Below are positions 46,239 to 54,493 of a stretch of DNA of 64,000 nt, one piece after another. Within the stretch, counting starts at the first letter, position 1, and the number at the start of each line of letters is the position of its first letter. Below the pieces are notes generated by a model, which worked only from the letters and a program-made list of their open reading frames with translations, did not search any database and was not told the DNA's origin. Source of the DNA: Actinomadura rifamycini DSM 43936 (GTDB lineage Bacteria > Actinomycetota > Actinomycetes > Streptosporangiales > Streptosporangiaceae). Location of the stretch: positions 1 to 64,000 of the forward strand of contig NZ_AULB01000008.1 of assembly GCF_000425065.1 (NCBI RefSeq). Reading direction: 5' to 3'. Position numbers and translations under genes: made by a program.

Positions 46239-47492
46239 ATGCGCGCAGACACGGGTTCGCTTTACGACGCGCACGCGGACCGCCTCTACGCGTACTGCTG
46301 GTCCCTCGTCGGCGACCAGGTCGCGGCCGCCGCGCTCGGCGACGCGTTCGCCGCGGCCGTCCACCGGCCCCCGCGCGGCGACGGCGTCCTGTGGCTGTAC
46401 TCCCTCGCCCGGACGGTCTGCGCCGACCGCGGCGCGTTCGCCCCGCGCGGCGGACCCCTGTTCGCCGACCCGGACCCGCTGCTGCGCGCCGCCGCGGCGC
46501 TGCCCTCCGACCACCGCGAGGCCCTGCTGCTCCAGGCGGGCGAGTGGCTGGACGTCCCCGACATCGCCCGGCTGCTCGGCGTCGCCCCCGACACCGCGGC
46601 GCAGCTCGTCGCGACCGCGCGGGCCCGGCTCGAACGGGCCGTCCTCGACATCCTCATGCGCGGCACCACCGAACCGCGGCTCGACCTCATCACCGCGTTC
46701 GAGAAGGGCAAGCTGCCGAAGCTGCTGGCCCGGCGTGCGCCCGCGCACGCGCCCGGCTGGCTGCGCGAGCGGGTCCTCGCCGCCTGCGAGGAGGAGGCGC
46801 GGCGGGACGTCCCCACGGTGACCGCCCCGATCCCGCTCGTGGTGCTGGGGCGGGACGCCCCCGCCGAGGACCGCCGCACCCGGCGCGGACTCTCGGGCGC
46901 CTGGTCGCGGGGCCTCGGCGCCGCCGCGGGCGTCGCGGCCTCGGCCGCCGCCGTCATCGGCCTGCTCGCGTCGTGGCCGACCGCCCGGGGCGCCGGGTCG
47001 TCGTCCACGATCGTCCCCTCGTCGGGCGAGGGCCGCACGCAGCCCGCGTCCGTCTCCCCCAACGGCACCGGCCGCGAACCGGCCGCCGCCGACTCCGGTC
47101 CCGCCGGGGTGGCGAGCCCGTACGGCGACGCGCGGCGGCCCGCCGGGAGCGGCGCGCCGGCCGGCGGCCCGGCCGCGGGTCCGGCGGGCGGCGCGTCCGG
47201 CGGGGCGGCGGGCGGGAGCACCGAGCGCCGCGCCCCCGCGCCCGCCTCGAAGCCCGCACCGGAGAAGTCGCCCGCGGACGGCGGCGGGAAGGGCACGCCG
47301 TCCCCGTCGGCCCCGCCGTCGTCGGCCCCGCCGTCCGACGGCACCCCGTCGGCCCCGCCGGAGCCGACTCCCCCGGACGGCTCCGCGCCCCCGACCTCTC
47401 CCCCGGACACCGGGACGCCCCCGCCGTCGGCGGAGCCGACGCCGCCCGGCACGCCGAGCCCCACCTCGAACCCCGCGCCGAACCCGGGCTGA
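46239..47492 (+). CDS. Sigma-70-like protein fused to a membrane anchor and an extracellular Pro/Gly-rich tail
   Basis: A 417-aa protein. The N-terminal part (1-135) looks like an ECF sigma factor: DAHADRLYAYCWSLVGDQ (region 2-like), ALPSDHREALLLQAGEWLDV and IARLLGVAPDTAAQLVATAR (region 4 helix-turn-helix). A charged linker leads to one membrane segment (about 225-250; SRGLGAAAGVAASAAAVIGL). The outer tail of about 170 residues is almost all Gly, Pro, Ala, Ser and Thr. ATG follows GGAGG. The region-2 motif is weak, so it may regulate rather than drive transcription. The architecture suggests a membrane-tethered sigma-like protein. It is divergent from egtA. Confidence 0.75.
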   Translation: MRADTGSLYDAHADRLYAYCWSLVGDQVAAAALGDAFAAAVHRPPRGDGVLWLYSLARTVCADRGAFAPRGGPLFADPDPLLRAAAALPSDHREALLLQAGEWLDVPDIARLLGVAPDTAAQLVATARARLERAVLDILMRGTTEPRLDLITAFEKGKLPKLLARRAPAHAPGWLRERVLAACEEEARRDVPTVTAPIPLVVLGRDAPAEDRRTRRGLSGAWSRGLGAAAGVAASAAAVIGLLASWPTARGAGSSSTIVPSSGEGRTQPASVSPNGTGREPAAADSGPAGVASPYGDARRPAGSGAPAGGPAAGPAGGASGGAAGGSTERRAPAPASKPAPEKSPADGGGKGTPSPSAPPSSAPPSDGTPSAPPEPTPPDGSAPPTSPPDTGTPPPSAEPTPPGTPSPTSNPAPNPG

Positions 47493-47508
47493 CCCGCGCC
47501 CGCCCGCG

Positions 47509-49083
47509 CTACAGGGCCGCCGCGCCCTCGACCGGGGACGAGCCCCGCCGGACGAGCAGCGCCGCGAGCACCGCGGCGGCGGCGACGGCCCCGGCGACGG
47601 TCAGCGACGTCTGGAAGCCGTCCATGAACGCCAGGTGGCTGCCGGTCGTGATCGCGTCGGCGGCGGGCCCCGGCGTGCCGGGCGGGACCGGCGCGACGCC
47701 CTGCGCCACGATGCCCTCCTGCCCGGCGAGGCTCCGGGCGGCGGCGTCCGGGACGCCCGCCTCCGTCAGCCGCCCGAACAGCACGTCGCCGACCCGGGTG
47801 GACAGCAGCACCCCGAGCACCGAGGTGCCGAGGACGCCGCCGACCTGCGACGCCGTCTGCTGCAGGCCCCCGGCGACGCCCGCGAGCCGCGGCGGCGCGT
47901 TGCCCACGATCGCCTCCGTCCCGGCGACGATCACCATGCCGAACGCCAGCCCCATCAGCACGAACCACGGCCACAGCTCGGCGTAGGGCGCGGCGGCGCC
48001 GACGCGCGACAGCCCGAGCAGCGCGGCGGCGGTGGACGCCATCCCGAGCGCCAGCGGCACGCGCGGCCCGAACCGGCTGGTCAGCATGCCCGCCACCGGC
48101 GACGCCACGATGAACACGGCCGTCATCGGCAGCAGCCGGACGCCCGCGTCGACGGGGCTCATCCCGTGCACCTGCTGCAGGTACAGCGTGATGAAGAAGA
48201 TCGTGCCGAACATGGCGAAGAAGCCGAGGACGATCAGCCCGGTCGCCGCCGACAGCGACACCGACCGGAACAGGCTCAGCGGCAGCAGCGGGTTCTCCGC
48301 CCGCCGCTCGTTCCAGACGAACACCGCGAACAGCACCAGCGCCGCCGCGAACGACACGCGCGGGACGGGGTCCCCGAAGCCGTCCTCGCCCGCCCGGATC
48401 AGGCCCCACACCAGGGCGGACAGCGCGCCCGACAGCAGCGCGACCCCGGCGAGGTCGAACCGCCCCGCCGCGTCCTCGTCCCGCGACTCGCGGATCACCC
48501 ACAGGCCCACGGCCAGCGCGACCAGCCCCAGCGGCGCGTTGACGAAGAACACCGACTCCCAGCTCACGTTCTCCACCAGCAGCCCGGCCACGATCGGGCC
48601 GCCGGCGATCGACACGCCGACCGTCGCGCCCCAGACGCCGATGGCGGTGTTGAGCCGCTCGGCGGGGAAGGTGTTGCGCAGGATCGCCAGGCTCGCCGGC
48701 TGGAGCAGCGCGCCCGCGAAGCCCTGCACGACCCGCCAGAAGATCACCATGCCGAGCCCGCCGGACACCCCGATGAGGACGCTCGACGCGGCGAACCCGA
48801 CGACGCCCGCCAGGAACGTCCGGCGGCGTCCGAACCGGTCGGCGATCTTCCCGGCCGGGATCAGGGTCACGGCGAGCGCCAGCAGGTACGCGTTGGTCAC
48901 CCACTGGAGGCCGGACAGGTCGGCCCCGAACTCCCGCGCGATCGCCGGGTTGGCGATGGCCACCACGGTCGCGTCGAGCCCGACCATCATCACGCCCAGC
49001 GCGACCGCGAGCAGCGTGAGCCAGGGATGCCCCCGCCCCGCCCGCTCCCGCGGCCGCACCGGCTTCTCGAGTACCTGCGTCAT
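47509..49083 (-). CDS. MFS multidrug exporter, DHA2 (14-helix) family
   Basis: A 524-aa EmrB/QacA-type drug:H+ antiporter. Typical motifs are GLDATVVAIANPAIAREFGA (helix 1), the A motif KIADRFGRRRTFLAG and motif C-like GPIVAGLLVENVSWESVFF. About fourteen helices, and an outer loop near residue 450. It is divergent from a TetR gene with a perfect palindrome in the intergenic region. The natural substrate is unknown. Confidence 0.93.
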   Translation of the reverse strand: MTQVLEKPVRPRERAGRGHPWLTLLAVALGVMMVGLDATVVAIANPAIAREFGADLSGLQWVTNAYLLALAVTLIPAGKIADRFGRRRTFLAGVVGFAASSVLIGVSGGLGMVIFWRVVQGFAGALLQPASLAILRNTFPAERLNTAIGVWGATVGVSIAGGPIVAGLLVENVSWESVFFVNAPLGLVALAVGLWVIRESRDEDAAGRFDLAGVALLSGALSALVWGLIRAGEDGFGDPVPRVSFAAALVLFAVFVWNERRAENPLLPLSLFRSVSLSAATGLIVLGFFAMFGTIFFITLYLQQVHGMSPVDAGVRLLPMTAVFIVASPVAGMLTSRFGPRVPLALGMASTAAALLGLSRVGAAAPYAELWPWFVLMGLAFGMVIVAGTEAIVGNAPPRLAGVAGGLQQTASQVGGVLGTSVLGVLLSTRVGDVLFGRLTEAGVPDAAARSLAGQEGIVAQGVAPVPPGTPGPAADAITTGSHLAFMDGFQTSLTVAGAVAAAAVLAALLVRRGSSPVEGAAAL

Positions 49084-49116
49084 CCTTCGTCCTCCCGATC
49101 GGCAACCCCCTCAAAG

Positions 49117-49131
49117 TGTCATGGCATGACA
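49117..49131. promoter_or_regulatory. TetR operator between MFS exporter and TetR gene
   Basis: TGTCATG-G-CATGACA: a perfect 7-bp palindrome around a single G, 34 bases before the exporter start. Its size and placement suit binding by the divergent TetR dimer. Confidence 0.75.
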
Positions 49132-49235
49132 GTTGTCGTCAAGCGCCGCGAGTCACAGCGCGACATCAGTCACAAAATGCCAATAGTCGGCCTCAGTCGC
49201 TTTACCTGCCACTACCCGGCCGTTAGGATTCGCCC

Positions 49236-49871
49236 ATGACCGCGACCGTCCCCGACGCCCGGCCGCCCGGCCGCCGGGAGCGCAAGAAGCAGCGCACCCG
49301 CGAGGCCCTCGTCGACGCCGCGTTCGCCCTCTTCGCCGAGAAGGGGTACGACGCGACGACCGTCGAGGAGATCGCCGACGCGGTCGACGTGTCGTCCCGC
49401 ACGTTCTTCCGCTACTTCGCCTCGAAGGAGGACGTGGCGCTCACCTTCCAGGACGAGCAGCTCCGCGCCGTCCTGCGCCTGCTGTCCGAGCGCCCGGCGG
49501 ACGAGCCGATCATGACGGCGCTGCGCCGCACGGTCGTCCAGGTCTCCCGCGCCTGCGAGACGGGCGCGCTCGGCTTCACGCCGGAGCGGTTCGAGTGCCT
49601 GATCTCGATCACCACCGACAGCCCCGCCCTGTCGGCCGGCAGCCTGGAGCACGCGGCGCGCAAGCAGATGCTGCTCACCGAGGTCATCGCCGAGCGGATG
49701 GGCCTCGACCCCGCCACCGACCTGCGCCCGCACCTCGTCGCGGCCACCGCCACGGGCGCCTTCCGCACGGCCGCCGAGGCCCTGCACTCCCCCGGGATGG
49801 GCTACACGTCCCTCACCGAGGCCGTCGACGCCGCCTTCGCGATCCTGGAACGCGAACTCAACACGCTCTGA
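49236..49871 (+). CDS. TetR-family repressor of the MFS exporter
   Basis: A 211-aa TetR regulator. The N-terminal helix-turn-helix is RTREALVDAAFALFAEKG followed by TTVEEIADAVDVSSRTFFRY. The ligand-binding half is helical, with ISITTDSPALSAGSLEHAAR. It is divergent from the exporter, and an operator-like palindrome lies between, a classic drug-inducible repressor/pump pair (inference). Its 3' end converges on another TetR gene. Confidence 0.88.
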   Translation: MTATVPDARPPGRRERKKQRTREALVDAAFALFAEKGYDATTVEEIADAVDVSSRTFFRYFASKEDVALTFQDEQLRAVLRLLSERPADEPIMTALRRTVVQVSRACETGALGFTPERFECLISITTDSPALSAGSLEHAARKQMLLTEVIAERMGLDPATDLRPHLVAATATGAFRTAAEALHSPGMGYTSLTEAVDAAFAILERELNTL

Positions 49872-49877
49872 CCCCGC

Positions 49878-50444
49878 TCAGCCCAGCAGGCCGGCGAGGA
49901 ACCGGGCCGCGTCGCGCCGCAGCCCGTCCATCGTCGGGTCGTCGCCGGCGCCCGCGAGCGCGTAGAACATCACGCCCTCGGCGAAGACGACGAGCCGGCG
50001 CCCGTCCGCCTCTGGATCGGCGGACCCGAGGGCCTCCATCAGCGCCACCGCCGGCCTCGCGAAATGCCGGCCGCTCGCGTCGTACGCGCCCCGCAGCTCC
50101 GGACGGCGGGTGGCCTCCAGGGCCAGCTCGTAGCGCGCCAGCGTGCGCCGCCGGTCCCGGGTGATCTGCCCGTGCAGCAGCCGCGCCACCAGGTCGGCCG
50201 CGCCCTCCCGGTCCGCGGGGACATCGTCGACGGACACCGCGGCGAACTGCCGCTCCTCCAGCTCGTTCAGGCGCTCCAGCGTCAGCGCCAGCAGCGCCGC
50301 GCGGGTGCGCGCGACGTTGGAGGCGGCGCCCGGGGGCAGCCCGGCGGCCTCGTCCACCGCCCGGTGCGTCAGCCCGCGCATCCCGCGCTCGGCCAGCAGC
50401 GTGATGGCGGTCTCGGCGACCAGCTCGGCGCGCGGCGATCTCAT
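49878..50444 (-). CDS. TetR-family repressor of the FAD monooxygenase
   Basis: A 188-aa TetR regulator with TAITLLAERGMRGLTHRAVD and a recognition helix GLPPGAASNVARTRAALLAL. The C-terminal domain includes ARYELALEATRRPELRGAYD. It is divergent from the FAD monooxygenase gene, and three tandem copies of ACTAC-N4-GTAGT lie in the 71 bases between. Self-repression and control of the oxygenase are the natural reading. Confidence 0.88.
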   Translation of the reverse strand: MRSPRAELVAETAITLLAERGMRGLTHRAVDEAAGLPPGAASNVARTRAALLALTLERLNELEERQFAAVSVDDVPADREGAADLVARLLHGQITRDRRRTLARYELALEATRRPELRGAYDASGRHFARPAVALMEALGSADPEADGRRLVVFAEGVMFYALAGAGDDPTMDGLRRDAARFLAGLLG

Positions 50445-50452
50445 GGCGACAC

Positions 50453-50504
50453 ACTACTTGCGTAGTCTCCACTACAGACGTAGTCTCCTCACTACGGACG
50501 TAGT
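50453..50504. promoter_or_regulatory. Three tandem ACTAC-N4-GTAGT operators
   Basis: Dyads at 50453-50466 (spacer TTGC), 50471-50484 (AGAC) and 50491-50504 (GGAC). Starts are 18 and 20 bases apart, close to two helical turns. They fill the gap between the TetR start (50444) and the monooxygenase GTG (50516), so binding would block both. Confidence 0.85.
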
Positions 50505-50515
50505 GAGGAGTTCTC

Positions 50516-51640
50516 GTGAAAGCGATCGTGATCGGCGCCGGGATCGGCGGCCTCGCCGCCGCCGCGGCGCTCAAGGACCAGGGCTGGACAGTCCGCGTCC
50601 TGGAACGGTCCCCGGCGCTGGAGCCGGTCGGTTCGGGCCTCGCCGTCATGCCCAACGCGCTGCGCGCCCTCGACGTCCTCGGCGTCGGCGACCGGGTCCG
50701 GGCGCTCGCCGCGTTCGCCGGCGACGGCGGGATCCGGCGGCCGGACGGCGCCTGGCTGAGCCGCACCAGCGCGGAGGCCGCCGCCGAGCGCTTCGGCGAC
50801 CCCACCGTCGTGATCCCGCGCGCCACCCTGGTCGGCCTGCTCCGGGACCTCCTCGACCCGGCGGAGATCCGGCTCGGCGTCGCCGTCGGGTCCGCGTCCC
50901 CCGGCGGGACGGTCGCGACCGCGGCGGGCGAGGAGAGCGCGGACCTCGTCGTGGCCGCCGACGGCATCGGCTCCGCGGTGCGCGCCGCCCTCTTCCCCGG
51001 CCGCCCCGGACCCCGCCCCACCGGCCTGACGGCATGGCGCCTGCTCACCGCCGACCCGCGCGAAAGCGGCGCGGCCTCCGAGACCTGGGGCCGCGGGCTG
51101 GTCTTCGGCGTCAACCCGCTCGCCGACGGCCGGGTCTACTGCTACGCCACCGCGCCCGCGCGCCCCGGCACGGCCGCCCCGGACGAGCGGCGCGAACTGC
51201 TGCGCCTCTTCGGCTCCTGGCACGACCCGATCCCGGACCTGCTGCGGCAGGCCGATCCGGCGACGATCCTGCGCAACGACATCTCCTCCCTGCCGCGCCC
51301 GCTCCCGGCCCTCCACCGCGGCCGGATCGTCCTGCTCGGAGACGCCGCCCATCCCATGACCCCCAACCTCGGCCAGGGCGCCTGCCAGGCGATCGAGGAC
51401 GCCGTCGTGCTGGCCCACGAGGTCACGAAGGGCGGCGGCCCGGCCGGGTACACCGGCGCGCGGCTGGCCCGCACGGCGATGGTCATGGCGAAGTCGAGGC
51501 GGATCTCCCGCCTCACCCGGCTGGACGACCCGCTGAGGGTCGCCCTCCGCGACGCGGCGATGCGGGCGGCGGGCCGGCTCGGCCCGAACGTCGTCCTGCG
51601 GCAGGCCGCCCCGGTCGTCGACTGGAACCCGCCCGCCTGA
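50516..51640 (+). CDS. FAD-dependent monooxygenase (PHBH-like)
   Basis: A 374-aa flavoprotein hydroxylase. The dinucleotide fold is IVIGAGIGGLAAAAALKDQG, the DG motif DLVVAADGIGSAVRAALFPG, and the FAD ribityl site LLGDAAHPMTPNLGQGACQA then IED. Such enzymes hydroxylate aromatic or polyketide compounds. GTG at 50516 follows GTGAGGAG. Tight TetR control implies a response to a xenobiotic or metabolite. A long hairpin follows the stop. Confidence 0.92.
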   Translation: MKAIVIGAGIGGLAAAAALKDQGWTVRVLERSPALEPVGSGLAVMPNALRALDVLGVGDRVRALAAFAGDGGIRRPDGAWLSRTSAEAAAERFGDPTVVIPRATLVGLLRDLLDPAEIRLGVAVGSASPGGTVATAAGEESADLVVAADGIGSAVRAALFPGRPGPRPTGLTAWRLLTADPRESGAASETWGRGLVFGVNPLADGRVYCYATAPARPGTAAPDERRELLRLFGSWHDPIPDLLRQADPATILRNDISSLPRPLPALHRGRIVLLGDAAHPMTPNLGQGACQAIEDAVVLAHEVTKGGGPAGYTGARLARTAMVMAKSRRISRLTRLDDPLRVALRDAAMRAAGRLGPNVVLRQAAPVVDWNPPA

Positions 51641-52004
51641 CGACCGGCGGCGGAAGAGAACGCAGCGAGGTCCGCCCCGCACCCGTCGAGACGGGTGCGG
51701 GGCGGACCTCGCTGCGAACGGCGCCTGCACGAGCCGCCCCTATGAGCGGCGTGCGCGAGCCGCCTGTATGAGCCGCATCACACCGTCTCGGAACGGCGGC
51801 TCCGCCGGGACATCCGCGATTCCCCCTGCATGCGCCTTTGCGCGCACGTTCCCCATGCCGTCCCGACCCGGCCCGGTCAAGGTCATCTCAAGACCGATTT
51901 GACCGAGAGGTGTGGATTTCGTGGAGCGGGTACGAAGGGGCCGTCCGCCACTAACAGAAGACGTGGCCGCCGACAACCCCCTGCCCCCGATTTCCGAGGA
52001 AACC
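51641..52004. other. 364-base spacer before the gas vesicle cluster
   Basis: No gene seen. It contains the 56-base perfect hairpin (51661-51716), then two imperfect copies of CGAGCCGCC-TATGAGC (51730-51775). Next are nested dyads near the likely gvp promoter: GGTCAA at 51875-51880 pairs with TTGACC at 51899-51904, and GGTC with GACC inside. A frame open from 51912 joins gvpO, but the ribosome-binding site favours 52005. Confidence 0.55.
51661..51716. repeat. 27-bp perfect inverted repeat (hairpin) after the FAD monooxygenase
   Basis: Arm 51661-51687 is exactly complementary to 51690-51716, with only GA between them, so the stem is very stable and the loop is just two bases. It starts 21 bases after the monooxygenase stop and contains no T-run. 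Likely a terminator, but it is much longer and more perfect than the other hairpins in the window. Confidence 0.9.
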
Positions 52005-52343
52005 ATGGCGAAGAACGAACAGGACGACGGCGAGGACCGCGGCGCCTCGGAGACCTCCCGCGAGGACGGACGGGACGCGCCCCGCGTCTCCGCCCGCGAG
52101 GCCATCCGCGGCGCGGCCGTGCAGCTCACCGAGCTGCTCGGCGCCCAGCCGGACTCGGTTTCGGCGCTTCAGCCGCGGGACGGCGGCGGGTGGGTCGCGG
52201 ACGTGGAGGTCGTGGAGATCGAACGGATCCCCGACACCTCCAGCGTCATGGCGACCTACCGGGTGACGCTCGACCAGCGGGGCGAGCTCATGGGGTACGA
52301 GCGCACGCGGCGGTACGCGCGCGGACAGCTGGACCGGGCCTGA
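52005..52343 (+). CDS. gvpO: Gas vesicle protein GvpO
   Basis: A 112-aa GvpO-family protein: acidic first third, then EAIRGAAVQLTELLGAQPDS and VADVEVVEIERIPDTSSVMA with YRVTLDQRGELMGYERTRRY, the conserved C-terminal half. In actinomycetes gvpO heads the cluster and is needed for vesicle formation, possibly as a regulator. ATG 52005 follows GAGGAAACC; an alternative GTG at 51912 adds 31 residues of atypical sequence. Confidence 0.88.
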   Translation: MAKNEQDDGEDRGASETSREDGRDAPRVSAREAIRGAAVQLTELLGAQPDSVSALQPRDGGGWVADVEVVEIERIPDTSSVMATYRVTLDQRGELMGYERTRRYARGQLDRA

Positions 52344-52409
52344 GGGCGGCCGCCCCGAGCGGGCGGCGACTCCCCTACGGACCCAGCGCCATACGAAGGG
52401 AGCCCCCCA

Positions 52410-52859
52410 ATGACCGTCATGCAACAGCAGCAGGCGCGCCCCTCCTCCGGTGGAGGGAGTTCGAGCCTCTACGACGTCCTCGAACTGATCCTCGACAAGG
52501 GACTGGTCATCGACGCGTTCGTCCGGGTCTCGCTGGTCGGCATCGAGATCCTCAAGATCGACGTGCGGGTCGTCGTGGCCAGCGTCGACACCTACCTGCG
52601 CTTCGCCGAAGCCTGCAACCGGCTCGACCTGGAGTCCGGCCGCAAGGCGCCGACGCAGCTCACCGACATCGTCGGCGACTCGGTGGAGAGCGGCGCCAAG
52701 GGCAAGTCGAAGGGCGCGCTGACCGGCGCGGTCGAGGCGTTCAGCGAGTCGCTGCAGCGCGGCCGGGACGGCGACGAGGAGGAGCCCGCCGAGCGCAAGA
52801 GCCGCTCGTCCTCGTCGTCCACCGCCCGCCGGAGCCCGCGGCGCAAGGAAGGCGAGTAA
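52410..52859 (+). CDS. gvpA: Gas vesicle structural protein GvpA, long form
   Basis: A 149-aa GvpA-type shell protein. The core (about 17-75) reads [20 protein letters not shown], then [20 protein letters not shown] and [17 protein letters not shown]. These are the amphipathic strands and helices that stack into the rib. A 75-residue charged tail rich in Lys, Glu, Arg and Ser ([17 protein letters not shown]) follows, which is longer than in cyanobacterial GvpA but known in actinomycetes. It follows gvpO by 66 bases with GAAGGGAG at its ribosome-binding site. Confidence 0.93.
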   Translation: MTVMQQQQARPSSGGGSSSLYDVLELILDKGLVIDAFVRVSLVGIEILKIDVRVVVASVDTYLRFAEACNRLDLESGRKAPTQLTDIVGDSVESGAKGKSKGALTGAVEAFSESLQRGRDGDEEEPAERKSRSSSSSTARRSPRRKEGE

Positions 52860-52865
52860 GCGACC

Positions 52866-53579
52866 ATGCCGGTGTACGTCTACGCGATCACGGATGCGGA
52901 ACACCCGCACCGCCTCGACGACCTGAAGGCCATCGGCGAGTCCGCCGGGCCGCCGACGACCGTCGCCGGACGGTCGCTGAAGGCGGTGGTCAGCGACGCC
53001 CCCGCCGACCTGCGGCCGAAGCGGCGCGAGGTGCTCGCGCACCAGGCCGTCCTGGAGCGGCTGCTCGAGGACGGCGCCGTCCTGCCGATGCGGTTCGGCT
53101 TCGTGGCCCCGAGCCACGACGAGGTCGCCGGCGCCCTCGACGAGAACGCCGACACCTACGCGGCGACGCTGGAGCGGCTCTCCGGCCGCGTCGAGTACCA
53201 CCTCCGGTGCGGCCGCGACCAGGACGACGTGCTGCGCGAGATCCTCACCGAGTCGCCGGAGGCCCGGCGGCTCAACGAGGCCACCCGCCAGAACCCGTCC
53301 GCGCAGGGCGACCGGATGGCGCTCGGCGAGCTGATCTCCCAGGAGATCGTGCGGCGCAACGACGCCGACGCTCGGGAGATCGTGGACGCGCTCGCGCCCG
53401 CGGCCGCCGAGGTCGCGGCGGGCGAGGCGCGCGGCGAGCACTTCCTCGCCGTGTCCTTCCTCGTGGACCGGGCGCGCGCGACCGAGTTCGCCCGGCTCGT
53501 GGAGGCGGAGAAGGAGCGCCGCGGCGCCGGGTACGCGCTGACCCTGCACGGGCCGCTGCCGCCTTACAGCTTCGTCTGA
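52866..53579 (+). CDS. gvpF: Gas vesicle protein GvpF
   Basis: A 237-aa GvpF/GvpL-family assembly protein. It starts VYVYAITDAEHPHRLDDLKA, with HQAVLERLLEDGAVLPMRFG in the middle and FLAVSFLVDRARATEFARLV with the end GPLPPYSFV. The family has two ferredoxin-like domains and helps GvpA assembly. It starts 7 bases after gvpA. Confidence 0.93.
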   Translation: MPVYVYAITDAEHPHRLDDLKAIGESAGPPTTVAGRSLKAVVSDAPADLRPKRREVLAHQAVLERLLEDGAVLPMRFGFVAPSHDEVAGALDENADTYAATLERLSGRVEYHLRCGRDQDDVLREILTESPEARRLNEATRQNPSAQGDRMALGELISQEIVRRNDADAREIVDALAPAAAEVAAGEARGEHFLAVSFLVDRARATEFARLVEAEKERRGAGYALTLHGPLPPYSFV

Positions 53580-53592
53580 CCGGAGGACCGGC

Positions 53593-53871
53593 ATGGGCCT
53601 GATCACGCAGGTGCTGACCCTCCCGCTGGCCCCCGTGCGGGGCGTCGGCTGGGTCCTGGACCAGGTGGTCCAGACCGCCGAGCGGGAGTACTACGACCCC
53701 GCGCCGGTCCGCGCCGAGCTGCGCGAGCTGGAGCAGGCGCTGCTCGACGGCCGGATCGACGAGGACGAGTTCGACCGCCGCGAGGACGAGCTGCTGGACC
53801 GGCTGGCCTGGCTGGAGGAGCGGTGGCGCGAGATCGGCGGCGACGGCCGCACGACCACGGAAACGAGATGA
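53593..53871 (+). CDS. gvpG: Gas vesicle protein GvpG
   Basis: A 92-aa coiled-coil accessory protein. The hydrophobic start MGLITQVLTLPLAPVRGVGW and the acidic helix LRELEQALLDGRIDEDEFDR with RREDELLDRLAWLEERW are typical. It lies one base from the next gene. Confidence 0.92.
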   Translation: MGLITQVLTLPLAPVRGVGWVLDQVVQTAEREYYDPAPVRAELRELEQALLDGRIDEDEFDRREDELLDRLAWLEERWREIGGDGRTTTETR

Positions 53872-53872
53872 G

Positions 53873-54493
53873 ATGCAGAGCAACGCGAAGATAGCCGTCG
53901 CGCTCGTGGGGGGCTACCTCCTCGGGCGCACGAAGAAGGCGAAGATGGCGATCGGGCTGGGCATGTTCCTGGCCGGCAAGAAGATCAGCCTCGACCCCCG
54001 CGAGCTGTCCCGGCTCGCGGCGGCGTCGCCGCTGGTGAGCGGGCTGAGCGACCAGGTGCGCAAGGACCTGGTCGACGGCACCCGGACGGCGCTGACGTCC
54101 GCGGTCACCCAGCGCGCGAACACCCTGGCCGACACGCTCCACGAGCGCACCCTCGACCTGGGCGACCCGCTCGGCCGCGGCGGCCGGGACGGCGGCGGGG
54201 CCGAGCCGGACACGGCGCGCGAGGACACGGACGCCGGCGCGGACGCCCCCGAGGGGGACACCCCCGAGGGGAACGCGGACGACGGGAAGCGCCGCGGCGG
54301 CGCCCGCAAGGCCGCGCCGGCGAAGGCGTCCAAGGCCGCCGAGCCGGCCGCGCGCCGGCCGGCGGGCAAGGCGGCGTCGGCCGGGCGGTCGGCCGGACGG
54401 TCCACCGCCCGCAAGACCGCCGGGACGGCGCGCAAGGCGGCGTCCGGCGGCCGGCGGAAGGCCGCCGACCGGGCCGGAGACGCCGATGGCTGA
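53873..54493 (+). CDS. gvpY: Gas vesicle accessory protein GvpY-like
   Basis: A 206-aa protein at the gvpY position of actinomycete clusters. A short hydrophobic N-terminus (KIAVALVGGYLLGRTKKAKM, then AIGLGMFLAG) is followed by a helical region LSRLAAASPLVSGLSDQVRK. The tail of about 90 residues is Ala/Lys/Arg-rich and histone-like (such as KAAPAKASKAAEPAARRPAG). The role is unknown; it is recognised by context as much as by sequence. Its end overlaps the next gene by 8 bases. Confidence 0.75.
   Translation: MQSNAKIAVALVGGYLLGRTKKAKMAIGLGMFLAGKKISLDPRELSRLAAASPLVSGLSDQVRKDLVDGTRTALTSAVTQRANTLADTLHERTLDLGDPLGRGGRDGGGAEPDTAREDTDAGADAPEGDTPEGNADDGKRRGGARKAAPAKASKAAEPAARRPAGKAASAGRSAGRSTARKTAGTARKAASGGRRKAADRAGDADG

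Noticed and set aside
51912..52004. Longer GvpO start
   Set aside because: The extra residues are atypical and the ribosome-binding site sits too close to the GTG; ATG 52005 follows GAGGAAACC.
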